From NCBI GenBank assembly GCA_041675905.1, contig JBAYSX010000001.1, positions 218,022-282,021 on the forward strand: DNA of 64,000 nt. Direction: 5' to 3'. This document shows, piece after piece, positions 1 to 9,330 of the stretch. The translations under genes were made by a program, and so were the position numbers. The notes under the pieces are model-generated. The model was given only the letters and a program-made list of their open reading frames with translations. It had not been told where the DNA came from and ran no database searches. Source of the stretch: Sandaracinobacteroides sp041675905. Lineage in GTDB: Bacteria > Pseudomonadota > Alphaproteobacteria > Sphingomonadales > Sphingomonadaceae. Numbering within the stretch: the stretch's first letter is position 1; the number at the start of each line of letters is the position of its first letter.

Positions 1-110
1 GCGCCGTACAAGCAGCGGCGTGACATCGCAGATAGCTGTCATGCCATTGACGTGAGGCACCCGGCTTACTAGCTGCACAGGCAGAATATCAGTGTGCAGG
101 ACAGACTTCG

Positions 111-443
111 ATGACGTATGTGGTGACAGAAAATTGCATCAAGTGCAAATATATGGATTGCGTCGAGGTTTGCCCGGTCGACTGTTTTTACGAAGGCGAA
201 AATTTCCTCGTTATTAACCCTTCCGAATGTATTGATTGCGGCGTGTGCGAGCCGGAATGCCCGGCGGAGGCCATATTGCCGGATACCGAGCCGAATCTGG
301 AATCCTGGATCGAGCTGAACGCCAAATATTCCGCTGAATGGCCCAACATCACCAGCAAGGGCGAGTCCCCGACAGATGCCGCCGACTGGGACGGCAAGCC
401 CGACAAACTGCCGCTGCTGTCGCCGAACCCCGGCCAAAGCTGA
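111..443 (+). CDS. fdxA: 7Fe/8Fe-type ferredoxin FdxA
   Basis: Small soluble electron carrier of 110 residues, the usual length for the FdxA family. Two cysteine clusters are visible: CIKCKYMDCVEVCP near residues 9-22 and CIDCGVCEPECP near residues 41-52. They fit one [3Fe-4S] and one [4Fe-4S] cluster. The long acidic and proline-rich C-terminal tail is typical of this group. The ATG at 111 follows an AGGACAG stretch. The gene stands alone, with a hairpin terminator about 20 bp after its stop. The 110 bases before it up to the window edge show no recognisable gene; they could hold the tail of an upstream gene. Identity is secure; the redox partner is not known. Confidence 0.95.
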   Translation: MTYVVTENCIKCKYMDCVEVCPVDCFYEGENFLVINPSECIDCGVCEPECPAEAILPDTEPNLESWIELNAKYSAEWPNITSKGESPTDAADWDGKPDKLPLLSPNPGQS

Positions 444-464
444 GGCAGCCGGACAAAGGCCTGA

Positions 465-488
465 CCCGCCCCCTCAAGGGCGGGTTTT
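465..488 (+). terminator. Rho-independent terminator of fdxA
   Basis: A perfect 7-bp stem, CCCGCCC (465-471) with GGGCGGG (478-484), has a 6-nt loop and is followed by TTTT. It lies between the convergent fdxA and complex I subunit genes and suits termination of fdxA. Confidence 0.8.
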
Positions 489-494
489 CCTTAT

Positions 495-776
495 CTAGCG
501 AAAATTCTCTGCATAGCTTTGCAGGATCATCCGGTCCGGCGCGGGCGGAATGACCTCGGCCGTCAATCCATGGCGGTTGGCATATTGCCGTGCTGCATCC
601 AGCGTCGGGAAGGTCAGACGCACCTGCTGTTCCGTATCGCCGCTCCCGGCCCAGCCCATCAGCGCATCGGGCCGCTTGCCCTCCATCGGCTCATGTTCGA
701 GAATCCACATGTTGGCGCGCGCCCGCCCGGATTGGGTGGCGCGCTTGCCATTCTGGAAGATACGAGCCTGTAACAT
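495..776 (-). CDS. NDUFS4-like NADH dehydrogenase (complex I) accessory subunit
   Basis: A 93-residue protein of the ETC complex I subunit conserved region family, the bacterial relative of mitochondrial NDUFS4. It begins MLQARIFQ and has the family pattern of a basic N-terminal strand, a W-I-L-E-H-E-P segment, a G-W-x-G-S-x-D-T core (near residue 43) and a second half with F-x-x-L-D-A-A-x-x-Y-A. The family stabilises the NADH-oxidising arm of complex I in alphaproteobacteria and mitochondria. The gene is encoded apart from any nuo operon, as is common. It converges with fdxA across a terminator. Confidence 0.85.
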   Translation of the reverse strand: MLQARIFQNGKRATQSGRARANMWILEHEPMEGKRPDALMGWAGSGDTEQQVRLTFPTLDAARQYANRHGLTAEVIPPAPDRMILQSYAENFR

Positions 777-846
777 AAAATCCTCTTAAGCTCCGGTGGG
801 AGAAAATTGCAACGGCATTCAACCGATTTGCGGCGGGTGCTGCGCG

Positions 847-3351
847 TCAACTGGTGCGCGGCTTCGCCCGTGTTGTCGGCGCGGCGTTGGCCGGGTCTTC
901 GGGCCAGGGGTGTTTCGGATAACGTCCGCGCATTTCCCGGCGCACCTCGGCCCAGCTTCCTTGCCAGAAGGCGGGCAGGTCGCGGGTTTTCTGGATTACG
1001 CGGCCGGCGGGGGAGGTCAGCGCCAGCGTCAGCGGCACGCGGCCAACGGCCAGCATCGGATGGGTGGCGAGGCCGAACAGCGCCTGCACCCGGACTTCCA
1101 CTTCCGGTCCGCCGTCGGCGGCGTAATCGATGGCGGCGCTGGTTCCTGCGGGCGTTTCGAAGCGGGCGGGGGCGAATCGGTCGAGGGCGCGGCTGGTTTG
1201 CCAGTCCAGCAGTCCGGCTATCGTGCCTTCCAGCCGCACGTCGGCTAACCGGTCGATGCCGGTCAGGCGCGGCAACAGCCAGGTGTCTGCCGTTTCGCGT
1301 AAATGCGCGTCATCCACGGCGGATACGCCATCCAGACCGTGGGTAGCAGCAAAGGCGATGCGCTGGCGCAATTCCTCTTCGGCGGCCGGCCAGGGCAGCT
1401 TTTCCAATCCGCCGGCCAGCGCTTCCTTCAGCAACGCCGCGGCGATTGCCGCCGCCGGGGGTGCGGCCAGGCGGGTGCGGGCGGTGACGATGGCGCCCAG
1501 CCGTTCGACCCGCTCGGCGGCCATGCGTCCGTTGGCGGGATCGGCGGCGATGCTTTCGCTATGTGTGGCGTGGGCGCCCAGCCATTGACGGATACCGGCG
1601 GCATCGAATGCGGCGGCGAGGCGCAAGCGGCTATCGGCTCCCGCACCGCCTGCGTCGCCAATCGCCAGCCATTCGCAGCGCGCCAGCGCATCCGACGCTT
1701 CCACCGCGACCCCGCTGCCATTGGCCATCAGGTAAGAGACACTGGCGTCTGATCCTTGGGCCGCGCGCCGCCGCCGCGCCACCCGGTCCGGGAACGCCAG
1801 CGCCAACAGGCTGGCGGGATCAATCGGACCGTTATCCTCCGGTTCCGTCAGACGCTTTGCCCGCTCCGCCCAGCGCGCGGCGAGGCGGCGGGCGGCATTC
1901 GCGCGTGGTGAACGGTCGCGCGCGAATATGGCCAGCCTGTCGGCAAGATCGGTAGAGTTGCCGCCCAGGCCACGTTCCTGCAGCAACAGCGCGACAGGAG
2001 CGGCTATTTCAGCAGCCCCACGCGCCGCGCCCGTCAGCACCATATGCGCCAGACGTGGTGGCAGCGGTAGCGTCGATAATTTCCGGCCATGCGCTGTCAA
2101 TCGCCCGTCGGCATCCAGCGCGTCCAGTTGCTGCAGATCGGCGCGGGCCTGCGCAACGGCAGCGGCGGGCGGCGGATCGAGCCATGCGAGACTGTCGGGA
2201 TCGGACACGCCGAACGCCGCCAGTTGCAGCAGCAGGGGGCCCAGATCGGATTCGAGAATCTCCGGCGGGTCGAATGGAATCCGGTCCCGCATCCCCTCCG
2301 CCCACAGCCGCCAGACGACGCCCGGCCCCTGGCGCGCCGCCCGTCCGGCGCGCTGCGTTACGGCCGCCTGGGAAGCGCGTTCCGTCACCAGACGGGTCAG
2401 GCCCGAACCCCGATCATAGCGCGGGCGGCGGGCGAGGCCCGCATCCACCACCAGCCGCACGCCGTCGATGGTCAGCGAGGTTTCGGCGATGGCGGTGGCG
2501 AGCACGCATTTGCGCGTGCGCGACGGCAACACGGCGGCGCGCTGGGTCCGGGGGTCCGCCGCGCCGTGTAATTTGTGCAATTCCACATCGTCCGGCAGGC
2601 GCAACCGTTCGGCCAGTCGTTCGATTTCACCAACACCGGGAAGAAAGACCAGCATCGAACCGGACTCGGTGGCGAGTGCGCGCTGGATGGTGGCGGCCAC
2701 CTCATCCTCCATCCGCCGCAACGGATCGCGGCCCACATGATGAATGGTCAGCGGAAACTGCCGCCCCTCGCTCTCGATCACCGGGGCATCGCCCATCAGG
2801 CTGGCGAAACGCGCACCATCGAGCGTGGCGGACATGGCGAGGATACGCAGATCCGGACGCAGGCCCCCTTGCGCATCCAGCGCCAGCGCCAGCCCGAGAT
2901 CACCGTCGAGATTGCGCTCATGCACCTCATCGAACAGCAGCGCGCCGACACCGGCTAGTTCCGGATCGGCCACGATGCGATTGACCGCAATCCCTTCGGT
3001 CACGCATTCGATGCGGCAGTTCGGGCCGACTTTCGATTCCAGCCGGGTGCGATAGCCGACGCGCGCGCCCACTTCCTCGCCCAGCAGCGCGGCGATACGC
3101 TCCGCCGCTGCCCGCGCGGCGAGCCGCCGGGGCAGCATCAACAGAATCCGCCGGTCGGAAAGCCATGGCTGCTCCAGCAGCGACGGCGCAACTATTGTGG
3201 TTTTGCCGGCACCGGGCGGCGCCACCAGCACCACATTGGGGCGGGTGGCGAGGCTGGTATGCAGTTCATCCAGCCGTTCGAAAACCGGCAGCCCGGCAGC
3301 CCGGGCGCGCAAACCGGCAAGGATCGTCTCACCAGGCGCGCTGGACGGCAA
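847..3351 (-). CDS. hrpB: ATP-dependent RNA helicase HrpB
   Basis: DExH-box helicase of 834 residues, the normal HrpB length. The P-loop APPGAGKT is at residues 44-51, followed by a DEVHER motif II, SATLDG motif III and a late RAGRAARQGPG motif VI. HrpB-specific C-terminal sequence follows, including a WQTSRALDRFAP segment. Its cellular role is poorly defined; it is thought to act in RNA metabolism. The start used here is a TTG that overlaps the end of the polyprenyl synthase gene by 23 bp. Another TTG at 3312 would remove the overlap and still keep the conserved LPVFERL start of the domain, so the N-terminus is uncertain. It is probably co-transcribed with the upstream prenyl synthase. Confidence 0.93.
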   Translation of the reverse strand: MPSSAPGETILAGLRARAAGLPVFERLDELHTSLATRPNVVLVAPPGAGKTTIVAPSLLEQPWLSDRRILLMLPRRLAARAAAERIAALLGEEVGARVGYRTRLESKVGPNCRIECVTEGIAVNRIVADPELAGVGALLFDEVHERNLDGDLGLALALDAQGGLRPDLRILAMSATLDGARFASLMGDAPVIESEGRQFPLTIHHVGRDPLRRMEDEVAATIQRALATESGSMLVFLPGVGEIERLAERLRLPDDVELHKLHGAADPRTQRAAVLPSRTRKCVLATAIAETSLTIDGVRLVVDAGLARRPRYDRGSGLTRLVTERASQAAVTQRAGRAARQGPGVVWRLWAEGMRDRIPFDPPEILESDLGPLLLQLAAFGVSDPDSLAWLDPPPAAAVAQARADLQQLDALDADGRLTAHGRKLSTLPLPPRLAHMVLTGAARGAAEIAAPVALLLQERGLGGNSTDLADRLAIFARDRSPRANAARRLAARWAERAKRLTEPEDNGPIDPASLLALAFPDRVARRRRAAQGSDASVSYLMANGSGVAVEASDALARCEWLAIGDAGGAGADSRLRLAAAFDAAGIRQWLGAHATHSESIAADPANGRMAAERVERLGAIVTARTRLAAPPAAAIAAALLKEALAGGLEKLPWPAAEEELRQRIAFAATHGLDGVSAVDDAHLRETADTWLLPRLTGIDRLADVRLEGTIAGLLDWQTSRALDRFAPARFETPAGTSAAIDYAADGGPEVEVRVQALFGLATHPMLAVGRVPLTLALTSPAGRVIQKTRDLPAFWQGSWAEVRREMRGRYPKHPWPEDPANAAPTTRAKPRTS

Positions 3352-4345
3352 ATTCCACGGCCTCGGTCATGGCAGCGCGCACCGCGGATTGCGGCAGGAT
3401 CGACAGCGCATCAATGGCGCGGCTGCCGTACAGGCGCGCCCGCGCCAGCGTGTCGGCGATGGCCCCGGTATCCTGGACGCGCGCGATGGCTTCCGCCAGT
3501 TCGTCCGCACCATTGGCGCGCCCGGTGATCGCCCGCTGCCAGAATTCCCGCGCCTGCGCATCGCCCCGCGCATAGGCCAGGATAACCGGGAGCGTTACCT
3601 TGCCCTCGCGGAAATCATCGCCCTGATCCTTGCCCATCGTGGCCGCATCCGACACATAATCGATGGCGTCATCCACCAGCTGGAACGCAATGCCCAGATT
3701 GCGACCATAGGATTCGAGCGCCGATTCCACCTGCGTTTCCCGCTCCGCGGCAACGGCGGCAATCTGGCAGGCGGCGGCAAACAGGGCGGCGGTTTTCGCC
3801 TGGATGATCTCCAGATAGCGTTCCTCGCCGGTTTCCACCACGCGCTGGGCGGTCAATTGCGCCACTTCGCCCTCGGCGATGACGGCGGACGCATGCGACA
3901 AAATTTTCAAGACCTTGAGGCTGCCGTCCTCGACCATCAGTTCGAACGCGCGCGCCAGCAGGAAATCCCCTACCAGCACCGATGGTTCATTCCCCCAGAT
4001 GATATTGGCGGTGGCGCGTCCGCGCCGCAAATCGGAGCCATCCACCACGTCATCGTGCAGCAGTGTGGCCGTGTGGATAAATTCCACGGAAGCCGCGAGC
4101 TTGTGATGCCGGTCCCCCCCATAGGCGAGTGCTTCGGCGGAGGCGAGGGTGAGCATCGGGCGCAATCTTTTCCCGCCAGACGCGATCAGATGGCCGGCCA
4201 GTTCGGGGATCAGCGCCACGGGGCTTTGCATCCGGTCGAGAATCACACGATTGACGGCATGCATGGCCGGGGCCACGAGCGTCATCAGTGGCTGAAGGCT
4301 CGGGCGCGAAGGCCGCGCGGCGATTTCATGAACGTTTGCAGTCAT
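3329..4345 (-). CDS. ispB: Long-chain polyprenyl diphosphate synthase (octa/decaprenyl type)
   Basis: A 338-residue all-alpha trans-prenyltransferase. The first aspartate-rich motif HDDVVD is at residues 97-102 and the second, LVDDAID, is near 223-229. The FIHTATLLHDD context is that of long-chain enzymes making the C40-C50 side chain of ubiquinone from isopentenyl diphosphate. Sphingomonads mostly make ubiquinone-10, so decaprenyl is likely, but product length cannot be read from sequence alone. The gene is divergent from chorismate mutase, 46 bp apart. That pairing is suggestive because chorismate supplies the quinone ring, but shared regulation is only inferred. Confidence 0.92.
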   Translation of the reverse strand: MTANVHEIAARPSRPSLQPLMTLVAPAMHAVNRVILDRMQSPVALIPELAGHLIASGGKRLRPMLTLASAEALAYGGDRHHKLAASVEFIHTATLLHDDVVDGSDLRRGRATANIIWGNEPSVLVGDFLLARAFELMVEDGSLKVLKILSHASAVIAEGEVAQLTAQRVVETGEERYLEIIQAKTAALFAAACQIAAVAAERETQVESALESYGRNLGIAFQLVDDAIDYVSDAATMGKDQGDDFREGKVTLPVILAYARGDAQAREFWQRAITGRANGADELAEAIARVQDTGAIADTLARARLYGSRAIDALSILPQSAVRAAMTEAVEFAVQRAW

Positions 4346-4391
4346 TGGTGGTTGGGCTAAGTGCCTTCAGAGAAGAAAGGCAAGGGGTATC

Positions 4392-4709
4392 ATGTCGCAA
4401 CAGCAGCGAAAAGATGCGGCGGACCAGTTGCTGGAGTACCGGCGCAGCATCGACAACATCGACGCTGCCCTGGTTTTCCTGCTGGCGGAACGCTTCAAGG
4501 TAACGCAAAAGGTGGGTGTGTTCAAGGCGCAGGCGGATTTGCCGCCCGCCGATCCGGCGCGCGAAGAAGCGCAAATAAACCGACTTCGCGGTCTCGCCCA
4601 TGACGCCGGGCTGGACCCGGACTTCACGGAAAAATTCCTGCGCTTCATCATCGATGAAGTGATTCGTTATCACCGGGCGGCGGCCAGAGGAGAGTCAAAG
4701 GCAGATTGA
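4392..4709 (+). CDS. aroQ: Chorismate mutase, AroQ class
   Basis: A 105-residue all-helical monofunctional chorismate mutase that converts chorismate to prephenate for phenylalanine and tyrosine. The AroQ pattern is visible: YRRSIDNIDAAL (Arg17/18), LLAERFKVTQKVG (Arg34, Lys40) and a C-terminal FIIDEVIRYH helix. There is no signal peptide, so it acts in the cytoplasm. The ATG at 4392 follows a good AAGGGG ribosome site 5 nt upstream. The stop codon directly abuts the start of the porin gene, so the two are probably one transcript, although no functional link is evident. Confidence 0.93.
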   Translation: MSQQQRKDAADQLLEYRRSIDNIDAALVFLLAERFKVTQKVGVFKAQADLPPADPAREEAQINRLRGLAHDAGLDPDFTEKFLRFIIDEVIRYHRAAARGESKAD

Positions 4710-5825
4710 ATGCGCATTTTGTTACTCGCGGCACCGTTGCTTGCCATGCTGGTGCAATCTCCGGCACGGACCGCCGATTGGAAATTTCGTGGCCGGTTGC
4801 AGCTGGATGCGCTGGCCGCTGGCGAACCGGAAGGGCGGCAACTGGCCCGTGTACGGCGGCTGTTTCTGGGCGTGGGCGGCGGCACAGGTGATCTGTCATG
4901 GACAATGGACGCGGATTTTTCACAGATCGGGCATGAATCCATAGAGTTGCGCGATTTCCTGCTGAAATGGGAGGTCAGCCCCGCGACGCGGTTGCAGATC
5001 GGTCATTTGAAACACCCGGTTACGTCGGACAATCTGACTTCAGATGTCGATACGCTGTTTACCGAGCGTTCGGCGTTCGCCAGCCTGTTCGCGGGCGACC
5101 GTCAATGGGGTGTCGCCGTCGATCATATGCGGGGAGACTGGAATATACGCGTCGCCCTGTTTGGGGCGCGCGGGGCCAATCTGTTGCAGGATGAGTTTGA
5201 AGGCGCGGCAGCAGCGGCCATCCGCATGCATGGCGACGCCGCCCCTGGCGATCCGGTACTGCATCTGGCGGTGTCGGCGCTGGTGGAAGACAATAGCGAC
5301 GGGTTCCGTTTGTCAGCGCGACCGGAAAACGCGCTGGTGGCCCGGGTGTTGGATACCGGCACGCTCATGGCCGATCATAAAACCGTGGTCGCCGCCGAAT
5401 TCGGCTGGCGCAACGGGCCGTGGCTGGTCCAGGCTGAAGGCGGACGCCTGTGGCTGAAAGACGCAGCGCGCAACGGCGGTACTCCGGGCTTTACAGGAGC
5501 GTCCGTGCAGCTGGGCTGGGTCATAACCGGCGAGCAACGCCCCTATAGCCGCCGGGACGGAGTGTTCGACAGTGTCAAACCGGACGATCCGGTAACGGAA
5601 GGCGGCGCGGGAGCCGTGGAACTGGGCGCGCGCATTACCCGTATCGATCTCGATGAGCAGGGCATATATGGCGGCAGGTTGACAACATATGGTGGCGTCG
5701 CCAGCTGGTTCCCCGTTCCGGGGTTGCGACTGACGGCGGACTGGGTGCATTCCAACAGCGATCATCGGCTATTCGGAAAACGCAACGCCGATCATGTCAC
5801 TGTCCGGGGGCAGTTCGAATGGTAG
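4710..5825 (+). CDS. OprO/OprP-family outer membrane porin
   Basis: A 371-residue protein with a short signal peptide (MRILLLAAPLLAMLVQSPARTA) and a beta-barrel character: alternating hydrophobic residues, many short glycine and aromatic turns, and a terminal aromatic residue (QFEW). The segments WKFRGRLQLD, RRLFLGVGGG, ELRDFLLKWEV and RLQIGHLKHPV match the phosphate-selective porin O and P family. These proteins often carry anions other than phosphate in alphaproteobacteria, so the substrate is open. It starts on the base after the chorismate mutase stop. I saw no PHO-box-like repeat immediately before it. Confidence 0.85.
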   Translation: MRILLLAAPLLAMLVQSPARTADWKFRGRLQLDALAAGEPEGRQLARVRRLFLGVGGGTGDLSWTMDADFSQIGHESIELRDFLLKWEVSPATRLQIGHLKHPVTSDNLTSDVDTLFTERSAFASLFAGDRQWGVAVDHMRGDWNIRVALFGARGANLLQDEFEGAAAAAIRMHGDAAPGDPVLHLAVSALVEDNSDGFRLSARPENALVARVLDTGTLMADHKTVVAAEFGWRNGPWLVQAEGGRLWLKDAARNGGTPGFTGASVQLGWVITGEQRPYSRRDGVFDSVKPDDPVTEGGAGAVELGARITRIDLDEQGIYGGRLTTYGGVASWFPVPGLRLTADWVHSNSDHRLFGKRNADHVTVRGQFEW

Positions 5826-5840
5826 GAATATAAAAAGCCG

Positions 5841-7022
5841 ATGAACCGGGATCGCCTGAACGCCATCGATCTGTTTTTACAGCATCAATATATCGATTCG
5901 GGCCGGTTGCCGGGTGCGGTGCTGCACATCTGCCACCGTGGCCGGCCCGTCCATGTGGCGGCGCTGGGCCATGCGGATATCGCCGCAAACCGACCGTTGG
6001 CGGAGGATGCGATTGTCCGCATCTATTCGATGACCAAGCCGATCACATCGGTGGCGCTGATGATGCTGGTGGAAGACGGGCTGGTGCAAATCGATGATCC
6101 GGTGCACCGCCATATCCCGGCCTGGCGCGATTTGCAGGTGTATGTCGCCGGTACACATGAGACGGGTTTCATTACCCGCCCCCCGGCGCGGCCCATGCAG
6201 ATTCTCGATCTGTTGCGCCATACATCGGGGCTGACCTACGGCTTTCAGAACAGTAGCAATATCGATGCCGCCTATCGTGCGCGTAAAGTGGGCGAACTGG
6301 AAAAATCTGGCACGCTCGAGGGCATGATCGAAGATCTGGCGCAACTGCCGCTGGAGTTTTCACCGGGCGATTGGTGGCTTTATTCAGTCTCCACCGATGT
6401 GATCGGCTGGCTGGTGGAGGTGATTTCAGGCCAGAAGTTCGAACAATTTGTGGTCGAACGCATCCTCGGCCCGCTCGGCATGACGGACACCGGCTTTCAT
6501 GTTCCCGCCGGAGAGAGCGCCCGCCTCGCCACCTGCTATATGCGCGACGCGGATGGCGGGCTGATCGTGCAGGATCAGGCCGAAACCTCCAGCTTTCTCG
6601 AAACCCCGTCCTTCATTTCGGGCGGGGGCGGTCTGGTTTCCACCGCAGCCGATTATATGAAGTTCATCGAGGCGCTGCGCACGGGCAAGCCCCGCCTGAT
6701 CGGTCGCAAGACGCTCGACCTGATGACCGCCAATCATCTGCCCGGCGGCAAATATTTGCAGCAGATGTCGAAAGCCGCCTTTTCGGAAGCGGCCTATGAC
6801 GGCGTCGGTTTCGGGCTCGGTTTTGCCACTACTGTCGACAGTCCGCGCACGCTTGTCGCCGGATCGAACGGCGACTGGTTCTGGGGCGGGGCGGCGAGCA
6901 CCTTCTTTTTCGTCGATCCGGCGGAAGACTTGTCCGTCGTCTTTCTCACGCAATTCGTGCCGTCGTCTTTCTATCCGATTCGCCGGCAGTTGCGCTCGAT
7001 GATCTACGCGGCGCTGGAATAG
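5841..7022 (+). CDS. Serine hydrolase of the beta-lactamase / class C PBP family
   Basis: A 393-residue hydrolase related to class C beta-lactamases and family VIII esterases. The catalytic SMTK motif (Ser63, Lys66) and a YSVS motif (Tyr-x-Ser, near residue 176) are present. A glycine-rich GSNGDWFWGG segment near the C-terminus stands where beta-lactamases have their KTG triad. No clear signal peptide is seen, which favours a cytoplasmic esterase over an exported beta-lactamase. It follows the porin by 15 bp and converges with pgi, overlapping it by 19 bp. The substrate is unknown. Confidence 0.85.
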   Translation: MNRDRLNAIDLFLQHQYIDSGRLPGAVLHICHRGRPVHVAALGHADIAANRPLAEDAIVRIYSMTKPITSVALMMLVEDGLVQIDDPVHRHIPAWRDLQVYVAGTHETGFITRPPARPMQILDLLRHTSGLTYGFQNSSNIDAAYRARKVGELEKSGTLEGMIEDLAQLPLEFSPGDWWLYSVSTDVIGWLVEVISGQKFEQFVVERILGPLGMTDTGFHVPAGESARLATCYMRDADGGLIVQDQAETSSFLETPSFISGGGGLVSTAADYMKFIEALRTGKPRLIGRKTLDLMTANHLPGGKYLQQMSKAAFSEAAYDGVGFGLGFATTVDSPRTLVAGSNGDWFWGGAASTFFFVDPAEDLSVVFLTQFVPSSFYPIRRQLRSMIYAALE

Positions 7023-8554
7023 CGCGCCGCCGCAGTCAAAAGCGCTGCCGTTCCCGGGTCGACGCCGCTATCCTGGCCCGATGTCAGCGCATTGGCGACC
7101 GCCTTGCCCAGTTCCACGCCCCATTGATCGAACGGATTGATGCCGAGCAGCGTCGCCGCCACGAACGTGCGCGCCTCGTAAAACGCCAGCAGCGCGCCCA
7201 GCCGGTCCGGCGTCAGCCGGTCGATCAGCAAGGTTGAGGAACCGCGATTGCCGGGGAAGCTTTTGGCTGCCGCCAGCGCCGGGTCGCCATCGGCGGCGGC
7301 GAGCGCTTCGGCTTCCGTCCGCCCGCGCAGTAGCGCTGCCCCCTGCGCGAAACAATTGGCCAGCAGCAATTGATGATGCACCGGATTGAGATCATGGCCG
7401 GGCGTGGCCACCGCCAGAAACTCGATCGGGTCGGTGTGGGTGCCCTGGTGCAATAGCTGGAATACGGCGTGCTGCGCATCCGTTCCCGTACCCCCCCAGG
7501 TGATGGGTGCGGTCGGCCAGGACAGGGGCCGGCCATCGCTGGTTACGGATTTGCCGTTCGATTCCATTTCCAACTGCTGCAACCAGGCGGGAATTAGCCG
7601 CAGCCGCTCGTCATAAGCGAAAACCGCGCGCGTCGGCTTCTGCTGGAACGTCGCCGCCCAGACATCCGCCAGCGCCGCCAGCACTGGTGCATTGACGGCG
7701 AACGGCGCTTCCACGAAATGCCGGTCCATCGCATATGCGCCGTCGAGAAGTGCTGCAAAATCGTCCCAGCCGTTGCGGATCGCCAGCGGCAGGCCAACGG
7801 CGCTCCACAGCGAATAGCGCCCGCCAACCGTTTCGGCGAAATCGAGAATCGCATCCGGACTGACGCCGTAACCAAGCGCCCGCGCCGGGGCGGCCGTTAC
7901 CGCGATCACCCGCTGTTTGGCGCTGGCGACGCCATTGGCTTCGAGCCAATCGCATGCCGTCTGTAAATTCGTCAGCGTTTCCAGAGTTGTAAAGGTTTTC
8001 GACACCGCGATCAGCAACGTTTCCTGCGGGTTGCAGGCGGCAAAGGCCCGTGCGAGCGCCAGACCATCGATATTGGCGGCGACATGCACTTCCGGCCCGT
8101 CGCCGTCGCGACCGAGCGCGTCGATCAGTAATTGCGGCCCCAGGGCCGAACCGCCGATGCCGATGTGGATGATATGCCGCACCGGGCCGAAGCCACCGCC
8201 ACGTATCTTTTCGGCCACGGCGCGCATCGGCGCATGTTCATGGCGGATGGCGGGGTCGCGCAGGGCCATATGGGTTGCGGCCCGTCCTTCCGATGGATTG
8301 ACGATATCGCCGGCCACGAGCCGCGTACGCGCGGCTGCCACATCCACCTCAGCCGCCAGATTCAGCAGCGCCGCCATATGCTTCGCCGCCAGCGGCAGTT
8401 TCGTGCCGTCAAAGCGGATGCCCGCCACCTCTACCACGAGGCGACCGAGCCGGTCTGCCTCTGTTGTGAACAGCGCCCCGATGTCCGCTACCGGGTCCAG
8501 CGCCTGTAATGCGGCCCAGGCCGCGGTTTCGTGGGGAAGTTTGATGCTTGTCAT
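7004..8554 (-). CDS. pgi: Glucose-6-phosphate isomerase
   Basis: A 516-residue enzyme interconverting glucose 6-phosphate and fructose 6-phosphate. The PGI signatures are clear: GIGGSALGPQLL near residue 140, VSKTFTTLET near 205, GGRYSLWSAVGLP, and a late GINPFDQWGVELGK. I chose the ATG at 8554; a GTG six codons upstream is possible but has no better ribosome site. The 3' end overlaps the convergent serine hydrolase gene by 19 bp. In sphingomonads Pgi links central sugar metabolism with the Entner-Doudoroff route and exopolysaccharide precursors. Confidence 0.95.
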   Translation of the reverse strand: MTSIKLPHETAAWAALQALDPVADIGALFTTEADRLGRLVVEVAGIRFDGTKLPLAAKHMAALLNLAAEVDVAAARTRLVAGDIVNPSEGRAATHMALRDPAIRHEHAPMRAVAEKIRGGGFGPVRHIIHIGIGGSALGPQLLIDALGRDGDGPEVHVAANIDGLALARAFAACNPQETLLIAVSKTFTTLETLTNLQTACDWLEANGVASAKQRVIAVTAAPARALGYGVSPDAILDFAETVGGRYSLWSAVGLPLAIRNGWDDFAALLDGAYAMDRHFVEAPFAVNAPVLAALADVWAATFQQKPTRAVFAYDERLRLIPAWLQQLEMESNGKSVTSDGRPLSWPTAPITWGGTGTDAQHAVFQLLHQGTHTDPIEFLAVATPGHDLNPVHHQLLLANCFAQGAALLRGRTEAEALAAADGDPALAAAKSFPGNRGSSTLLIDRLTPDRLGALLAFYEARTFVAATLLGINPFDQWGVELGKAVANALTSGQDSGVDPGTAALLTAAARYSSAA

Positions 8555-8646
8555 GTGTGGCCCTGTAGTCACCGCATCTTACCGGCTTGTGTCAATCCGA
8601 AGCTTCGCTTGACAATTCACCAGCCATTTGGCCACGTCCGGCCACA

Positions 8647-9330
8647 ATGTCGAGCGTCAACTATCCGGGGGCTGTTCGTTACGCGTCTCGCGCGGGCGGC
8701 GAAAAACGATTCTATGGCCTTGCCGGCAGTCTTGGGCTGGTGGCGCTGGCTGTCTGCATCGCCATCGCGGTGCGGATATGGCTGGTGCAGCCCTATGCCA
8801 TTCCGACGCGTTCCATGGTGCCATTACTGGAAGCTGGCGATTATCTGCTGGTGAACAAAACCGGCTGGGACTGGCCTGCGCTGTCCCGGAAATCGGTGGC
8901 GGCGGGCGATGTGATCGTGTTTCGCGGACCGCCCTCGGGCCAGACCTATATCAAGCGGGTCATCGCCCGGGGCGGCGATCGCGTGGCCCTGCTGGATGGC
9001 CGGGTGCATCTGAACGGCCTGAAAATTCCCTGCATGGTAGAAGGCCCCGGCTTTTGCCGCGAGCGTTTGCCCGATGGGCGGTCGTGGCTGGTCGCCGAAG
9101 ATGCCGCCGGCCCGTTCGCCAACGTCCGTGAAATCATCGTACCCGACGGCTATATCTATGTCTTGGGCGACAATCGCGGCAACAGCCTCGACAGCCGGGC
9201 GCATGTGGCAGATGGTGGCATGGGGCTGGTGCCGGTCGATCATATTATCGGGCGCAGTGCCCGTATTTTCTTCTCTCTGGACCGGCAGAATGGTATCCGC
9301 TGGCAGCGTATCGGACAAAAAGCACAATGA
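8647..9330 (+). CDS. lepB: Signal peptidase I
   Basis: A 227-residue inner-membrane serine protease that removes signal peptides. One transmembrane segment lies at about residues 27-45, followed by the catalytic serine in TRSMVP (Ser56) and the catalytic lysine in YIKRVIARGGD (Lys103). The VLGDNRGNSLDSR box completes the family set. The ATG at 8647 is preferred over an upstream TTG at 8587 because the extra residues do not match the family. It heads the lepB-rnc-era-recO-parC run and overlaps rnc by 4 bp. Confidence 0.95.
   Translation: MSSVNYPGAVRYASRAGGEKRFYGLAGSLGLVALAVCIAIAVRIWLVQPYAIPTRSMVPLLEAGDYLLVNKTGWDWPALSRKSVAAGDVIVFRGPPSGQTYIKRVIARGGDRVALLDGRVHLNGLKIPCMVEGPGFCRERLPDGRSWLVAEDAAGPFANVREIIVPDGYIYVLGDNRGNSLDSRAHVADGGMGLVPVDHIIGRSARIFFSLDRQNGIRWQRIGQKAQ

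Noticed and set aside
3197..4360. Long open frame on the plus strand opposite the polyprenyl synthase gene
   Set aside because: It is a GC-rich antisense shadow with no recognisable domain; the opposite strand has a clear enzyme with both aspartate motifs.
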